The notes under the pieces are model-generated. The model saw only the letters and a list, made by a program, of their open reading frames with translations. It did no database searches and was not told where the DNA came from. This document shows, in pieces, positions 47,030-58,476 of a DNA stretch of 64,000 nucleotides (its first letter is position 1; each line of letters opens with the position of its first letter). Source of the DNA: Endomychus coccineus. Lineage: Eukaryota; Arthropoda; Insecta; Coleoptera; Endomychidae. Location: positions 151,602,962 to 151,666,961 of the forward strand of contig OY294067.1 of assembly GCA_958510875.1 (NCBI GenBank), written 5' to 3'. Position numbers and translations under genes: made by a program.

Positions 47030-47535
47030 CCGCGTTCCTAATCCCGAATATTATTTAAACAGGCACATTTTATTTCCTAATTTAGGTTACTCTGATGATA
47101 GCTACATGGTAGCTGAAAGGTCCTTAATTATTTGATTGATATTGTTTTTAATGGAGAAGGGGGTACTTTCGTACTAATATTCTTAAGTGTCTGTGTGCAT
47201 TACGGTTTATTGGGATCATGATTTTATTAATTTGATTTTTCGTTATTTTGTAAAATGAAGGTTTTTGATTTCTTAATTTTTTTTACCAGATTGATACCTA
47301 CATTTTGTGTAAATCTACCATTTCCAAGTGAAAGTAATTGGCCTTCAAAGCAATAGTTTTTTTAATTTACATTATTCTGATGCTAGATTAATGGAAGATT
47401 GCAATAATATAAACATAATATCAAAATTTATAGTGTTTATATACTTGAATCATTTGTAGATTTTATATTTGTTCTTGATATTTAGGTTCTATATTCCTAC
47501 TAGGAGTAAAATGAAACACGCTTTTGAAGTTTTGA
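47030..47535. other. No recognised gene
   Basis: A+T-rich spacer between the tandem array and a PLE-type end. Confidence 0.4.
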
Positions 47536-47725
47536 TAGTTTATTTCTATCTTTATCAAAAATTGTTTTCTTAATTGGTGTTTCCATGTAATTCCCGTGGG
47601 TGTTGCATACACAGTGAATTTCCGAATTTCTTACCCGTAGTTATTTTGTTCCTGGTGGGGCCACACTGGTATTGACAACGTTTCGGCAGAATTATATCTG
47701 CCATCTTCAGGTCTTGGTTCACAAT
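47536..47725 (-). repeat. PLE-type terminal sequences with two hairpins
   Basis: The minus strand contains TTGATAAAGATAG...CTATCAAAAC (about 47538-47570), followed by the gtgtttccatgtaatt block. It also contains CTGAAGATGGCAGA...TCTGCCGAAACG (47678-47710). Both are members of the recurring hairpin family. Confidence 0.65.
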
Positions 47726-47729
47726 AGTT

Positions 47730-48689
47730 TGCTACGACTACTATTAATTCTAGAACAAAAAATTGCAAAATTTATTTATCTACAATAATTATTTTATTTT
47801 ATACATAAAATTATATTTCATTTACTTTTTACAATGAATTACATAAGGGGTGACAAACTGCAGTTTTTATCTATAAAGTCGTCTTACTCGTCCTTTTGGT
47901 TATATCATTCTTATTCAGATTTAAAGTGGATCGAAATTATTCAATCAAACCTAAATATTCCGTTGAAGGTGTGTTTTTGGTTTCCAATTTCTCAACTATC
48001 TTAGGGATAACAGAAAAATGATATTTTATATATGACAGCTGAAAACCGACTTATCTTTGCTTGAAAAGTGACGGACTTTCTTCAATCGATCTAGAAGAAT
48101 CAACATCAAAACTATCGACCATGTCCTTAATTCTAGTAGTGTTCTGAATAATATATTGTCGCTTGGATCCATGGACCCCATCTTGTAAGCACCGGCTGCT
48201 GTGGTATAGGTATATCTTTAAGCATCTCCCTATAAAACCATAGACGAGTTGGCGCTTTCAAAAATATTTTCTTACCGTTATTTAATAAATGATTAAATAA
48301 TGAAAATTCGCCTCGAAAGGCCTATGCTACTTCATTTAATGCATGTTCTATGCAGGTAACATGGATAAAATTAGGAAACAATATTTTCAAATTTTGCCCT
48401 GCTCTAACCTTTAACTTTAGGCTGCACCATCTGCCATTTACAAAACCTTCTATTATTTGCTCTGGTAAAATAACAATGATGAACATTTTACATTAACGTA
48501 ACACGCAATTGTTGAATTATTCTTGTCTGATTTTTTTAGAGCGAGTAAAAAGATCGGAGGACTTTGAAAATTCTTTCTTCTTGGATAGGTGTTTATTTGC
48601 TTGTCAATTTTATTATTTCAACCTGCAACTAAACAATACGTGCTTAATAGTCCAGGCAACGAACCGGAAAATAAAAAAAAATATTGTAG
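47730..48689. other. No recognised gene
   Basis: Mixed A+T-rich sequence; no supportable feature. Confidence 0.35.
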
Positions 48690-48939
48690 GCTAGAATTTC
48701 AAAATTTTTTTTGCATTCTGTTCCTAATACCCCATAGATCATTCATGACTATCAAGACCGAGGGGGTCGACCTTTCTACCACCCAAAAACGAGCTTTCAA
48801 CCCCTCAGAGGAGCATTCTTATAAAAACAATTCAAAAGTTCAGAAAATTAGTGAATTAAGAGCCAAAAATGACCCCTAGTATGTTTTTTGGGTCGCTGAT
48901 CACGATTTCGCAGTTAGTTTTCTCGGAAAATTCCCTCCA

Positions 48940-49745
48940 GATGGAAAATTTGTAAAATTTATATATGATATATAGTTTATAATTTTGTTGCAAAAATGAC
49001 CTCTAGAGACCATTTTTGTAACAAAATGATACTTTATTATTCATAACCGTCTCAAGAAAATCTCAAATTCCCAGAATTTTCCCTCTGGAGAGAATTTTTT
49101 GAGAAAAATAACAGCGGAATCGTGATCAGCTACCCAAAAAACCTACTAGCGGTCATTTTTGCAACAAAATTATACTTATTATTCATAACCGTCTCAGGAA
49201 AATCTCAAATTTCCCGAATTTCCCATCTTGAGAGAGTTTTTGGGGGAAATAACAGCGGAATCGTGATCAGCAACCTAAAAAACCTACTATTGGTCATTTT
49301 TGCAACAAAATTATACTTTATTATTCATAACAGTCTCAGGAAAATCTCAAATTTCCCGAATTTTCCATCTCGAGAGGTTTTTTTGGGGGAAATAACAGCG
49401 GAATCGTGATTAGCGACCCGATAAACCTACTATAAGTCATTTTTGCAACAAAATTATACTTATCATTTATAGCTGTCTCAGGAAAATCTCAAATTTCCCG
49501 AATTTTCCATCTGGAGAGAGTTTTTTGGGAAAAATAACAGCGAAATCGTGATCAACAACCCAAGAAACCTACTATTGGTAATTTTTGCAACAAAGTTATA
49601 CTTTATTATTCATAACCGTCTCAGGAAAATCTCAAATTTTCCATCTCGAGAGGGTTTTTTGGGAAAAATAACAGCGGAATCGTGATCAGCGACCCAAACA
49701 ACCTACTAGAGGTAATTTTTGCATCAAAATTATAAATTATATATC
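48940..49745 (+). repeat. 142-bp tandem array, about five units
   Basis: tcataaccgtctca recurs at 49041, 49183, 49324, about 49466 and 49610. Each unit ends in an aataacagcggaatcgtgat-type block. Units differ at several positions. Confidence 0.85.
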
Positions 49746-49788
49746 ATATATAAAGGACTCCGCAAATTCCTTACGAGAATTGGGTCTC

Positions 49789-50580
49789 GGTGGATATTTC
49801 TGAATTTTTGATATGATGTAGTCCATGTGATTCTGAACAAATGTTATCATTGCGCCAACCCCCAGAAATGAACAGATTCTCTGCTAGGGGGGTTATATTT
49901 ACATTTTACTCTTAATAGACTATTTATTTCTGAAGACGAGAACAATATTTTAACATGTTTCATTGTAGTTTATGTTGCATAATATGGTTCTTCTCCCATA
50001 AAAATTTTTTGAAGCCCCCCCTAATCCCTAAACCCCCCTTAAATAAAAAAAATTTACCTTTTTCTGGATCACTTCAAAAATCATTGTAAAATGTTTTAAC
50101 AAGCTTAAATATGGAATCCGTACTTGTATTTCAAAAATCAACTCCCCCCCCCCCCAACGGGGGATGCACAAAAAATTTCGGTGGATTTTTCTGAATTTTT
50201 GATATGATATAGTCCATGTAATTCTGAACAAATTTTATCCATGTGCAAACTCCGAGAAATGAACAGTTTTTCCTATAGGGGGGTTATATCTACATTTTAC
50301 TCATAACATACTTATTAATTCCGAAGGCGAGTACAAAATCCTTACATGCTTTACTCCAGCTTATGTTGCATAATATTGTTCTTCTTCCATGAAGGAATGT
50401 TGAAGCCTCCCCTATCCCCCCAACCCCGACTTTTGAGAAAATAAAAATATTAATTCCTGGGTCACTTCGAAAACCATTGGAAAATGTTTAAATGAGCTCA
50501 GATACGGAAACCGCATTTCTGTATCACAATTGCGTCTGTTATCCACATTTTTCTAGTTTTCCTAGAAAACTAATTACGGA
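49789..50580 (+). repeat. About 390-bp tandem duplication
   Basis: Two copies starting cggtggat(a/t)tttctgaatt at 49789 and 50180, with shared gggggttatat and gttgcataatat blocks and C-rich runs. Confidence 0.8.
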
Positions 50581-50939
50581 ATCGTGATCAGCGACCCTAA
50601 AAACATACCAGGGGTTATAAAGGTTCTAAATCAAACGACTGTTGAGTTTGCACTGTTTTATTTCATGCTAATCGGAACCGATATAAAAACATAAACATGT
50701 GTTCAAGACAGATAAAACATATATCATCACAGGGGTCATTTTCGGCTCTTAATTCGTTAATCGTTAATTTTCTAAACTTTTGGATTGTTTTTATAAGAAT
50801 GTTTCTCTGAGGGGTTGAAACCCCGTTTTGGGGGGTAGAAAGGACAACTCCCGCGGTCTTGATAGTCATGAATGATCTATTGGGTATTGGGAACAAAATG
50901 CAAAAAAAAATTTGAAGTTCTAGCTTACTACATATTTTT

Positions 50940-51540
50940 TTTTATCATGGTCTTTTTCCCGGCTTATTGACTGGACTATAAGCCATGTTTTCTTCTTGGC
51001 AGAATGATTATTTCTGTTCTAGTAATGAAGTTTCGCATTGAATTTTCTTGGATTCAATTTTACTATTTTGCGACAGGAGCTCGTTTTAACGTTGTGAGCA
51101 AACGGTTTAATTGAAATTTAAATGTAAGAAAACTTCGATTCAAACGGTCGTAAATAAAAGTTTTAAGAATATGTACATACCCCTATTTCTCAAATTGTGC
51201 AAAAAACCATACAGCCATCGTTTTGAACTACGTGTATGACTTTTTGGCTTTTGCAATTTTCCGCATTCAAACGAACAAAAAATAGGTCATCCTCCATCCA
51301 AATCCTTTATATGAATTTATTTACAATAGCGAAATTTCCAAATCATAAATAAGTTCGCAATAAAGACTACCTGAGGTGCAGTCATTGGAAACGAAACTAT
51401 CAACATAATCCCTTCGAAGGATTTGTTTTCAAATAGAAGGTAAGAAAGATAAATTACGAATTTTTCACTAGAAATGATAAGTTTCGAATAATATCCATTT
51501 TTATGCTCTAAAAGTGTCATATATGCAGTTGAATATGCCG
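50940..51540. other. No recognised gene
   Basis: A+T-rich spacer without supportable features. Confidence 0.35.
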
Positions 51541-51544
51541 ATGC

Positions 51545-52107
51545 ACTAAAACCTCATCATATAACATTACTGACGAAAAGACTACGGAAATTATTATATA
51601 TTTTTAAGGAGCTAAGAAACTTCTTAAATACTAGTGAATTAAAAATAGTCTATTATGCCCTCGCCCAGTCGATTATCCAATACGGTATTATCGCCTGGGG
51701 TGGAGCATACAACAACGTCCTAGAACCACTCTGTCGAATACAAAATAATTCATAATAAACCAAGATTATATCCAACTAAAGACCTTTTCAAAATATTAGT
51801 TCACAATGTAAAACAAATATTCTAAAAGGGTGTTCTACTTTCAATCTGCCTTAAGAAAAATAATAATATATCCTGGATGAATACTGTATCACATGCACAC
51901 GCCACACGTAAAAACTTAAAATCAGATATCATTTTACCGATAGCAAGGAAACGAATAGGTCAGAGGAGTAGATCATATCTAGGACCCCGTTTCTATAACG
52001 CACTTAGTAAATCAATAAGAGAGATAAAAAATAAGAAACATCTTAGCAACAAAATAAATCAATATTTATTCAACAACAATTTACAACCCTTCATGCAATA
52101 TCTGTAA
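51545..52107 (+). pseudogene. CR1/Jockey-like RT C-terminal fragment A
   Basis: The plus strand reads KIVYYALAQSIIQYGIIAWG followed by a frame-shifted middle. A 76-codon end (51877-52107) contains ARKRIGQRSRSYLGPRFYNA, the usual C-terminal region after the RT thumb in CR1/Jockey-type ORF2. Stops and shifts near 51750-51860. Confidence 0.65.
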
Positions 52108-52147
52108 CCCTTATTATTAAATAAATTACTAAATAAATAGGAAATTT

Positions 52148-52174
52148 CATCTCAATGATATATATACATATACG

Positions 52175-52227
<53 letters not shown>
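52148..52227. repeat. (TA)n tract with interruptions
   Basis: TA run with several ACATAT/ACGTAT interruptions at its left end. Confidence 0.9.
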
Positions 52228-52230
<3 letters not shown>

Positions 52231-52286
52231 GAACTGGATTCTCGGGTATTGATCCGCGTTGTGTGGTTTCGGTCCTCAAAAGGACC
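52228..52286 (-). repeat. TA-bounded repeat unit, partial
   Basis: Inverted partial copy of the unit at 21440 and 58791 (gtagaactggattctcgggt to ggtcctcaaaaggacc), fused directly to the RT fragment that follows. Confidence 0.75.
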
Positions 52287-53086
52287 AATATATTAACTGA
52301 ACAACTTTTAAAAATTGCTTATTATGCGCTCGTTCAGCCCATATTAACATATGGCATATTAGTGTGGGGTGGTACGTATAACGTTAACATGAATAAAATA
52401 GTTATCATACAAAAAATACTAATAAAAAATAATTTAAAAAAACCTATGTTATACCCCTCTCATAAACTATTTAATGAATTTAAAGTTTTCTCAGTAAAAC
52501 AATTATATGTAATAAACATTTTTAAATTTTATTTCAAATCCAAGAATCGAATTCAACTTTTCTGTCATAACTATGAGTCGAGAGCCGTTACAAATAATCT
52601 GTGCAGAATTCCTCGAATGAATAAAACTGGATCTCAAAAATATTTTACCTATTTCCTACCCAAATTATACAATGAGTTGCCATTTAACCTTAAAAGGAAC
52701 AATATCAGCTTACCAGAATTTTTAAAAGGCTTGAAAGTGTGGATCTTGGCATCGGATGAGATTGTGGATCGAATTTTAACATACTGATTACAGCATCTGG
52801 TTCAATTTTTCTGCATTAGTTATGACCAGTTTGTATTTTGTAACAATGTTCTGTAATTGATTTGATGTACTGTAGATTCTTCATTTATATAGTGAATATT
52901 ATTCGTAATTATCTACACATTAAGTGAGTTTTTTGCATATACATAATTTAAATATTCTTTGCTACATCTTAAAATTATTTTTAATGTTTCTATTAGTTGC
53001 TAGTCACATACAAACCTATTAAAGGTTTCGTGACTATATATATATTCTAGTATTTCATGTAGATGTACTTATAGTTAATAAAGATT

Positions 53087-53098
<12 letters not shown>
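52287..53098 (+). pseudogene. CR1/Jockey-like RT C-terminal fragment B with 3' end
   Basis: An open frame from the junction to 52787 reads LLKIAYYALVQPILTYGILV, LYPSHKLFNEFKVFS and FTYFLPKLYNELPFN, the end of ORF2 in CR1/Jockey-type elements. About 300 bases of 3' UTR follow, closing with taataaagattattattatt, a simple-repeat tail typical of non-LTR 3' ends. It lacks everything upstream of the RT thumb and may be the displaced 3' end of the element at 55240-58560. Confidence 0.7.
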
Positions 53099-53145
<47 letters not shown>

Positions 53146-53155
53146 ATATATATAT
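53099..53155. repeat. (TA)n tract left of the 473-bp array
   Basis: TA run ending exactly where the array begins (taaacaagtttaaag). Confidence 0.9.
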
Positions 53156-53297
53156 AAACAAGTTTAAAGTTTCTTTGCCTAATTGGCCACTATCGTGTAT
53201 GTTACTTAAGAGAAATAGAATTAAATTTCCTGAATTATGAAGATAACTTAGATAATTTAACATAGGATTATAAAGATGAATAAACGTAAAAGATTGA

Positions 53298-53369
53298 ACC
53301 ATAGGCGGGATTCGAACCCACATTTCTGGATTTCTAGTCCAGGGTGTTTACCAATTACACCACTTCGGT
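53298..53369 (-). tRNA. tRNA-like gene, anticodon AGA, copy 1
   Basis: 72 nt. It folds as a class-I cloverleaf: acceptor ACCGAAG/CTATGGT (one A-A mismatch and one G-U), U8, D stem GTGT/ACAC, anticodon stem CTGGA/TCCAG with loop CTAGAAA, a 4-base variable region, T stem GTGGG/CCCGC with loop TTCGAAT. The A box (TGGTGTAATTGG) and B box (GGTTCGAATCC) fit Pol III promoters, and TTTT follows about 5 bases after the 3' end. The AGA anticodon would read Ser codons, but tRNA-Ser normally has a long variable arm, so function is doubtful; it may be a tRNA-derived repeat. Confidence 0.6.
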
Positions 53370-53770
53370 CCTGTTAGATTTTTATATTTTTGTAAATATA
53401 AACCTCCGAAAGGATAGTAGATCATTGATGAACACAATGCGATTCGATGCCCTACCATCGATCAACTATTCACGCACATTCATCTGAAGTTCAGTCGTTT
53501 TTTGAAGTAAGGATTGTAGGTTAGTACTGCTATGGTTGGCAGTTACTTGACAGTTCTTATTCAAATGACAGCATCCCGGTTCTTATATATTTCAATAGAA
53601 CTGACTGAGAATTGTTCTGGTTAATTATAAACAAGTTTAAAGTTTCTTTGCCTAATTGGCCACTATCGTGTATGTTACTTAAGAGAAATAGAATTAAATT
53701 TCCTGAATTATGAAGATAACTTAGATAATTTAACATAGGATTATAAAGATGAATAAACGTAAAAGATTGA

Positions 53771-53842
53771 ACCATAGGCGGGATTCGAACCCACATTTCT
53801 GGATTTCTAGTCCAGGGTGTTTACCAATTACACCACTTCGGT
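53771..53842 (-). tRNA. tRNA-like gene, anticodon AGA, copy 2
   Basis: Same as copy 1, one 473-bp unit further on. Confidence 0.6.
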
Positions 53843-54243
53843 CCTGTTAGATTTTTATATTTTTGTAAATATAAACCTCCGAAAGGATAGTAGATCATTG
53901 ATGAACACAATGCGATTCGATGCCCTACCATCGATCAACTATTCACGCACATTCATCTGAAGTTCAGTCGTTTTTTGAAGTAAGGATTGTAGGTTAGTAC
54001 TGCTATGGTTGGCAGTTACTTGACAGTTCTTATTCAAATGACAGCATCCCGGTTCTTATATATTTCAATAGAACTGACTGAGAATTGTTCTGGTTAATTA
54101 TAAACAAGTTTAAAGTTTCTTTGCCTAATTGGCCACTATCGTGTATGTTACTTAAGAGAAATAGAATTAAATTTCCTGAATTATGAAGATAACTTAGATA
54201 ATTTAACATAGGATTATAAAGATGAATAAACGTAAAAGATTGA

Positions 54244-54315
54244 ACCATAGGCGGGATTCGAACCCACATTTCTGGATTTCTAGTCCAGGGTGTTTACCAA
54301 TTACACCACTTCGGT
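54244..54315 (-). tRNA. tRNA-like gene, anticodon AGA, copy 3
   Basis: Same sequence as copy 1 in the third unit. Confidence 0.6.
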
Positions 54316-54716
54316 CCTGTTAGATTTTTATATTTTTGTAAATATAAACCTCCGAAAGGATAGTAGATCATTGATGAACACAATGCGATTCGATGCCCTA
54401 CCATCGATCAACTATTCACGCACATTCATCTGAAGTTCAGTCGTTTTTTGAAGTAAGGATTGTAGGTTAGTACTGCTATGGTTGGCAGTTACTTGACAGT
54501 TCTTATTCAAATGACAGCATCCCGGTTCTTATATATTTCAATAGAACTGACTGAGAATTGTTCTGGTTAATTATAAACAAGTTTAAAGTTTCTTTGCCTA
54601 ATTGGCCACTATCGTGTATGTTACTTAAGAGAAATAGAATTAAATTTCCTGAATTATGAAGATAACTTAGATAATTTAACATAGGATTATAAAGATGAAT
54701 AAACGTAAAAGATTGA

Positions 54717-54788
54717 ACCATAGGCGGGATTCGAACCCACATTTCTGGATTTCTAGTCCAGGGTGTTTACCAATTACACCACTTCGGT
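54717..54788 (-). tRNA. tRNA-like gene, anticodon AGA, copy 4
   Basis: Same sequence as copy 1 in the fourth unit. The fifth, partial unit stops before its tRNA. Confidence 0.6.
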
Positions 54789-55163
54789 CCTGTTAGATTT
54801 TTATATTTTTGTAAATATAAACCTCCGAAAGGATAGTAGATCATTGATGAACACAATGCGATTCGATGCCCTACCATCGATCAACTATTCACGCACATTC
54901 ATCTGAAGTTCAGTCGTTTTTTGAAGTAAGGATTGTAGGTTAGTACTGCTATGGTTGGCAGTTACTTGACAGTTCTTATTCAAATGACAGCATCCCGGTT
55001 CTTATATATTTCAATAGAACTGACTGAGAATTGTTCTGGTTAATTATAAACAAGTTTAAAGTTTCTTTGCCTAATTGGCCACTATCGTGTATGTTACTTA
55101 AGAGAAATAGAATTAAATTTCCTGAATTATGAAGATAACTTAGATAATTTAACATAGGATTAT

Positions 55164-55168
55164 AATTA

Positions 55169-55231
<63 letters not shown>
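55164..55231. repeat. (TA)n tract right of the array
   Basis: ATTATAATTATA followed by a pure TA run. It joins the array to the truncated 3' side of the non-LTR element. Confidence 0.9.
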
Positions 55232-55233
<2 letters not shown>

Positions 55234-55239
55234 GATAAA

Positions 55240-56665
55240 GACTGGAAGTTAGGTAAGCCTTTAGAATAGGAGGTAAAACATAAAAATTTAGTTTTCGAAT
55301 AATTTAACTTTAGAAGGTTGATATCCAGCCAGGCTTTAAAGGCTCATGTTCTGCTCGGCCTTAAATTGCACAGCCTCAAACACAATAACCGTGTCATCAG
55401 CGTACGTAATAATTCTGACTCCATCAATCTGTTTAAATATATCATTCATATAAAGGATGAAAAGTATTGGCCCAAGAACTGTACCTTGCGGCACTCCACA
55501 GTTTAGCAAACGTTCGGAGCTGACACAATCTCCATTTCGAACTACCTGTTTGCGATCGGTCAGATAACTTTTTAATATATTATAACTTGTCCCTCGAAAG
55601 CCATAACGCTCCAGTTTTAGGAGTAATCTGTTGTGACTAATGGTATCGAAAGCTTTAGATATGTCCAAAAATATGGCAATAGATGGTTTCGATTTATCTA
55701 AACTAGATATTGTATTGTATTGGTGAATGTTGAAATCGCATCCTGGGTGCTCATACCCGTTCTAAATCCGAACTGATTTTCTGAGAGAATTCCTTCTTTT
55801 TCTAAAAAAAAATGATATTTTACTTGCTAAAAGCTTTTCCAATATTTTGGCGAAAGTCGAAATTAAAAATATAGGCCGATAATTACTCATATCCGAAGCA
55901 GTACCTCCTTTATGTAATAATTTAACCTCTGCTTTTTTGAAGACATCTGGAAATACTCCCAATTCAAAACACAAATTAATAAGATCAGTAAAGGGGTGAA
56001 CGATATATCCTGCAAGTGTTTTAATAACTGATACATTTATGTGATCAGGACCTTGTGCTTTGTTAGCTTTCAAGTTATGTATTTCTTTTAAAACATCATG
56101 TTCCGTAATCGGTTCTAGAAAGAATGTGCGTGAAACTGGATTGATCGGTTTAGGTATAAAATCTTTATTACTATCAATAGACTGTTTTATTTTATGTCCA
56201 ATATTAGTGAAGTATTGATTAAATTCTTCCACTATATTCTGTGAAGAAGTAATTATTGCGCCGGTGTCATTTTGAATTTTGTTTATTGGATCGTTATTTT
56301 TATCTTTTTTATTAATTGCTTGATTAATAATTTTCCAAGTTAATTTAGGGTTATTTATGTTTTGCTCAATTTTAGTTTTATAGAAGTTGAATTTAGTTTT
56401 TTTAAGTAATTTATTTAGATAGTTCCTATAATTTTTATATTGCGTTTTGAGCTCCAAATCGAGAGGGAATTTCAGTGTTTTAGAGAACATTTTATTTTCA
56501 TGATTTATCGAAACTAAAAGAGCTTTCGTGACCCACTCTTTTTTTATTGATTTATTTTTTGCGACTACTTTTGATTTTGAGGAATTTCAATAACTTGTTT
56601 TAAAGAATCAATAAATTTTGCAGCACTTGCATTAACATCGTTAGAATTAATTATTTCATCCCACC
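55240..56665 (-). pseudogene. ORF2 reverse transcriptase region
   Basis: Two main open pieces exist. 55762-56490 starts with the RT lead-in (SRTFFLEPITEHDVLKEIHN, then KAQGPDHINVSVIK and LLHKGGTASDMSNYRPI). 55336-55668 has the palm: DISKAFDTISHNRLL, GVPQGTVLGPILF and the catalytic YADDTV. They are linked by frameshifts near 55805 (next to an A9 run) and about 55700. Further shifts lie near 55336 and between 56490 and 56690. The sequence quality of the motifs is high, so decay is recent. Confidence 0.8.
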
Positions 56666-57523
56666 TTATACATATTGACAGTTTAATTTTAGTAGATTAA
56701 AATCAAGTTGCTTTATATTAGTGAATCTATGTTGAAGTGAAACTGAGACACAACCTGACATTATGTTATTTACACTTAAAATAGTGGGATAGTGGTCCGT
56801 AATTTTATTTAGCAAAACAATTGGTGTAAAGTTTTTATGTTCATGAGTAGTTTTTATGTGGATATGATCGAGACAGGAAGGTGTTGCATTATTTTCGACC
56901 CTTGTATGAATGTTTATGAATGAAATAAAACCATGTTCAGAAAGAATGTTCTTATAGGTATCAGTACTTGAGGATAAGGGCGGCGATTCTAATAAATTAA
57001 TATTAAAGTCGCCAATTAGTAGTTCTGTATCTAATTTAGTATAGTTGGAGAGATATAAATTTAGATTTTCATTAAAAGTATTTATTTCAGTTGTATGAGA
57101 TCTATAAATGCCCGTTATAGCTGTGGTTTTTTGTAAATTGGTCATCGTGACTCGTAAAAAGACAGTTTGATTAATTTCGATCAATTCCGTTGAATGTGGA
57201 TACTTTTTCCTGATGTATATAATTACCCCATCATTTTTGTTAACTCGACTATTATTGTAGTAAGCAGAAAAATCTGGAATACTAAAGATATCTAAGTTAA
57301 GAACATTAAAAGTTTCTGTAAGAATCATAACATCGAACGAGTACTGAAAATCGTTCATTGTTACTTCAAATTCTTCAAAGTTTTTTTGAACACTTCTTAT
57401 ATTACTATGGAAGATATTCAACGACTGATTATCAGCATTTAGAATATGTTTAACTTCGTCATTTCCCGAAAATATAGTTTCAATTTCGTTATTATTGTCT
57501 ATAATATCAATATAGGAATTCAT
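56666..57523 (-). pseudogene. ORF2 apurinic-like endonuclease region
   Basis: 285 codons. It has the layout of the EEP endonuclease of Jockey/CR1 elements: FHSNIRSVQKNF, DVMILTETF, the central GIYRSH, LLIGDFNINL, SCLDHIH and the last motif ITDHYPTIL. All catalytic-type residues (N, E, D/N, D, H) are present. It nicks target DNA for target-primed reverse transcription. A stop at 56666 follows a small shift from the RT frame. Confidence 0.85.
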
Positions 57524-57831
57524 TCCGTAATGAATCTAATGCACAGTGAACTTTGAATAAAGTATATATTTTTTAATAAAATTGAAATTATTTAATACTA
57601 AAGTAAAGACAGATGAGTAATAATACTCTAAAATACTTGAAATTTTGCTAGTGTTTCATTATTAAGGTATTCCGTTCATCATGTGTCATTTAATAGTATA
57701 AATATTACAAGTTAATATCTAATATGAAAAAAAAGAATATATTGTATTTTCCATTCAATACATAAATAAAATAAGAAAAATTGAGTGATTTTAATGACTT
57801 TAAATTAAGATAACTGCACTTACAACATAAA

Positions 57832-58476
57832 CTAGTTACTTAATAACCTCACATCTTCAGCGTGTTTTACAATATGTTTACGTTCCTTGTGACATACATG
57901 TATGATTTCGTTTGAGGTCCAAACATTAGATGCACCAAACTTCTCCACACATAATTTAGAAAGTTGGACATTTTTCTGAGTAAGGTCTTCCCCAATGACA
58001 ATGTTGGATCCTTTGAGTACTTTCTTAGCATTGTAAACCATATCTTTCATTTTATTGGAGGAGAATTTAATCAACACTGGCCGAGAATTCGCACCATTTT
58101 TTCGCCCCGTTCGAAAACATGTATCAATTAATAAATCGTTTCGTTTAATTCCCAGCTTACATGTTATTACGTCCAATACCTTTTCTTCTGTATTTTCTTT
58201 AACCGATTCTTGGATACCAAATATTCTCAAGTTATTTTTCCGGCTATATTGTTCCATATTGTTTATTTTATTAATTAGAATTTCTTGTTGATTTTGTATT
58301 TTGTCTAGTTTCGTTTCCAGCTGTGAGATTTTTTTTTCTTGTTCCGATAACTTCTTATCAATTTTAATCGATAACATTTCACATACCTTATCCGTCAGCT
58401 GATTTAACCACTGACTGTTAAATGTTTCGTTTATTTTAGTTGCAATTTCTTCTTCTTGTTGTGATGTGAATCTCAT
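57832..58476 (-). CDS. ORF1 protein, coiled coil and RRM-like domain
   Basis: 214 codons from ATG 58474-58476, open throughout. The N-terminal third is a coiled coil (KKLSEQEKKISQLETKLDKI). It is followed by NNMEQYSRKNNLRIFGIQES, the signature opening of the RRM-like domain in L1/CR1-type ORF1 proteins, then FSSNKMKDMVYNAKK and a basic C-terminal domain. It is an RNA chaperone that coats element RNA. No CCHC knuckle. Upstream of ORF2 in the same element. Confidence 0.8.
   Translation of the reverse strand: MRFTSQQEEEIATKINETFNSQWLNQLTDKVCEMLSIKIDKKLSEQEKKISQLETKLDKIQNQQEILINKINNMEQYSRKNNLRIFGIQESVKENTEEKVLDVITCKLGIKRNDLLIDTCFRTGRKNGANSRPVLIKFSSNKMKDMVYNAKKVLKGSNIVIGEDLTQKNVQLSKLCVEKFGASNVWTSNEIIHVCHKERKHIVKHAEDVRLLSN

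Larger units (their letters stand above)
48690..50935. mobile_element. Composite inverted-repeat element filled with tandem repeats
   Basis: The left end (48690-48965) is repeated inverted at the right end (50550-50930), which carries an extra segment of about 100 bp near 50612-50730. Shared blocks include ttgcattctgttc, tagatcattcatgactatca and ggtcgctgatcacgatt. Between them lie a 142-bp tandem array and a duplicated unit of about 390 bp. No transposase is present. The layout suggests a non-autonomous DNA transposon or satellite-bearing foldback element. Confidence 0.65.
53156..55163 (-). repeat. 473-bp tandem array, four full units plus a partial
   Basis: Units start aaacaagtttaaagtttc at 53156, 53629, 54102, 54575 and 55048 (the last ends at 55163). 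The copies look identical wherever compared. Each full unit carries one tRNA-like gene on the minus strand. The array is flanked by (TA)n on both sides. Confidence 0.93.

Noticed and set aside
47088..47125. CTGATGA-stem-GAAA match (stem agctac/gtagct) and a weaker one near 46075
   Set aside because: Stem II is good, but no stem III, cleavage triplet or stem I could be found around it, and the second copy does not conserve the stem. Unlike the CTGAAGA family there is no covariation, so chance is likely.
48940..49745. Regular repeats that might suggest a CRISPR array
   Set aside because: Whole units are repeated without unique spacers, in an insect genome; ordinary tandem repeat.
53557..54742. 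Repeated 79-codon frames starting MWVRIPP in the 473-bp array
   Set aside because: They read across the antisense of the tRNA-like gene; the repetition is due to the array, and MWVRIPP is the translated T arm.
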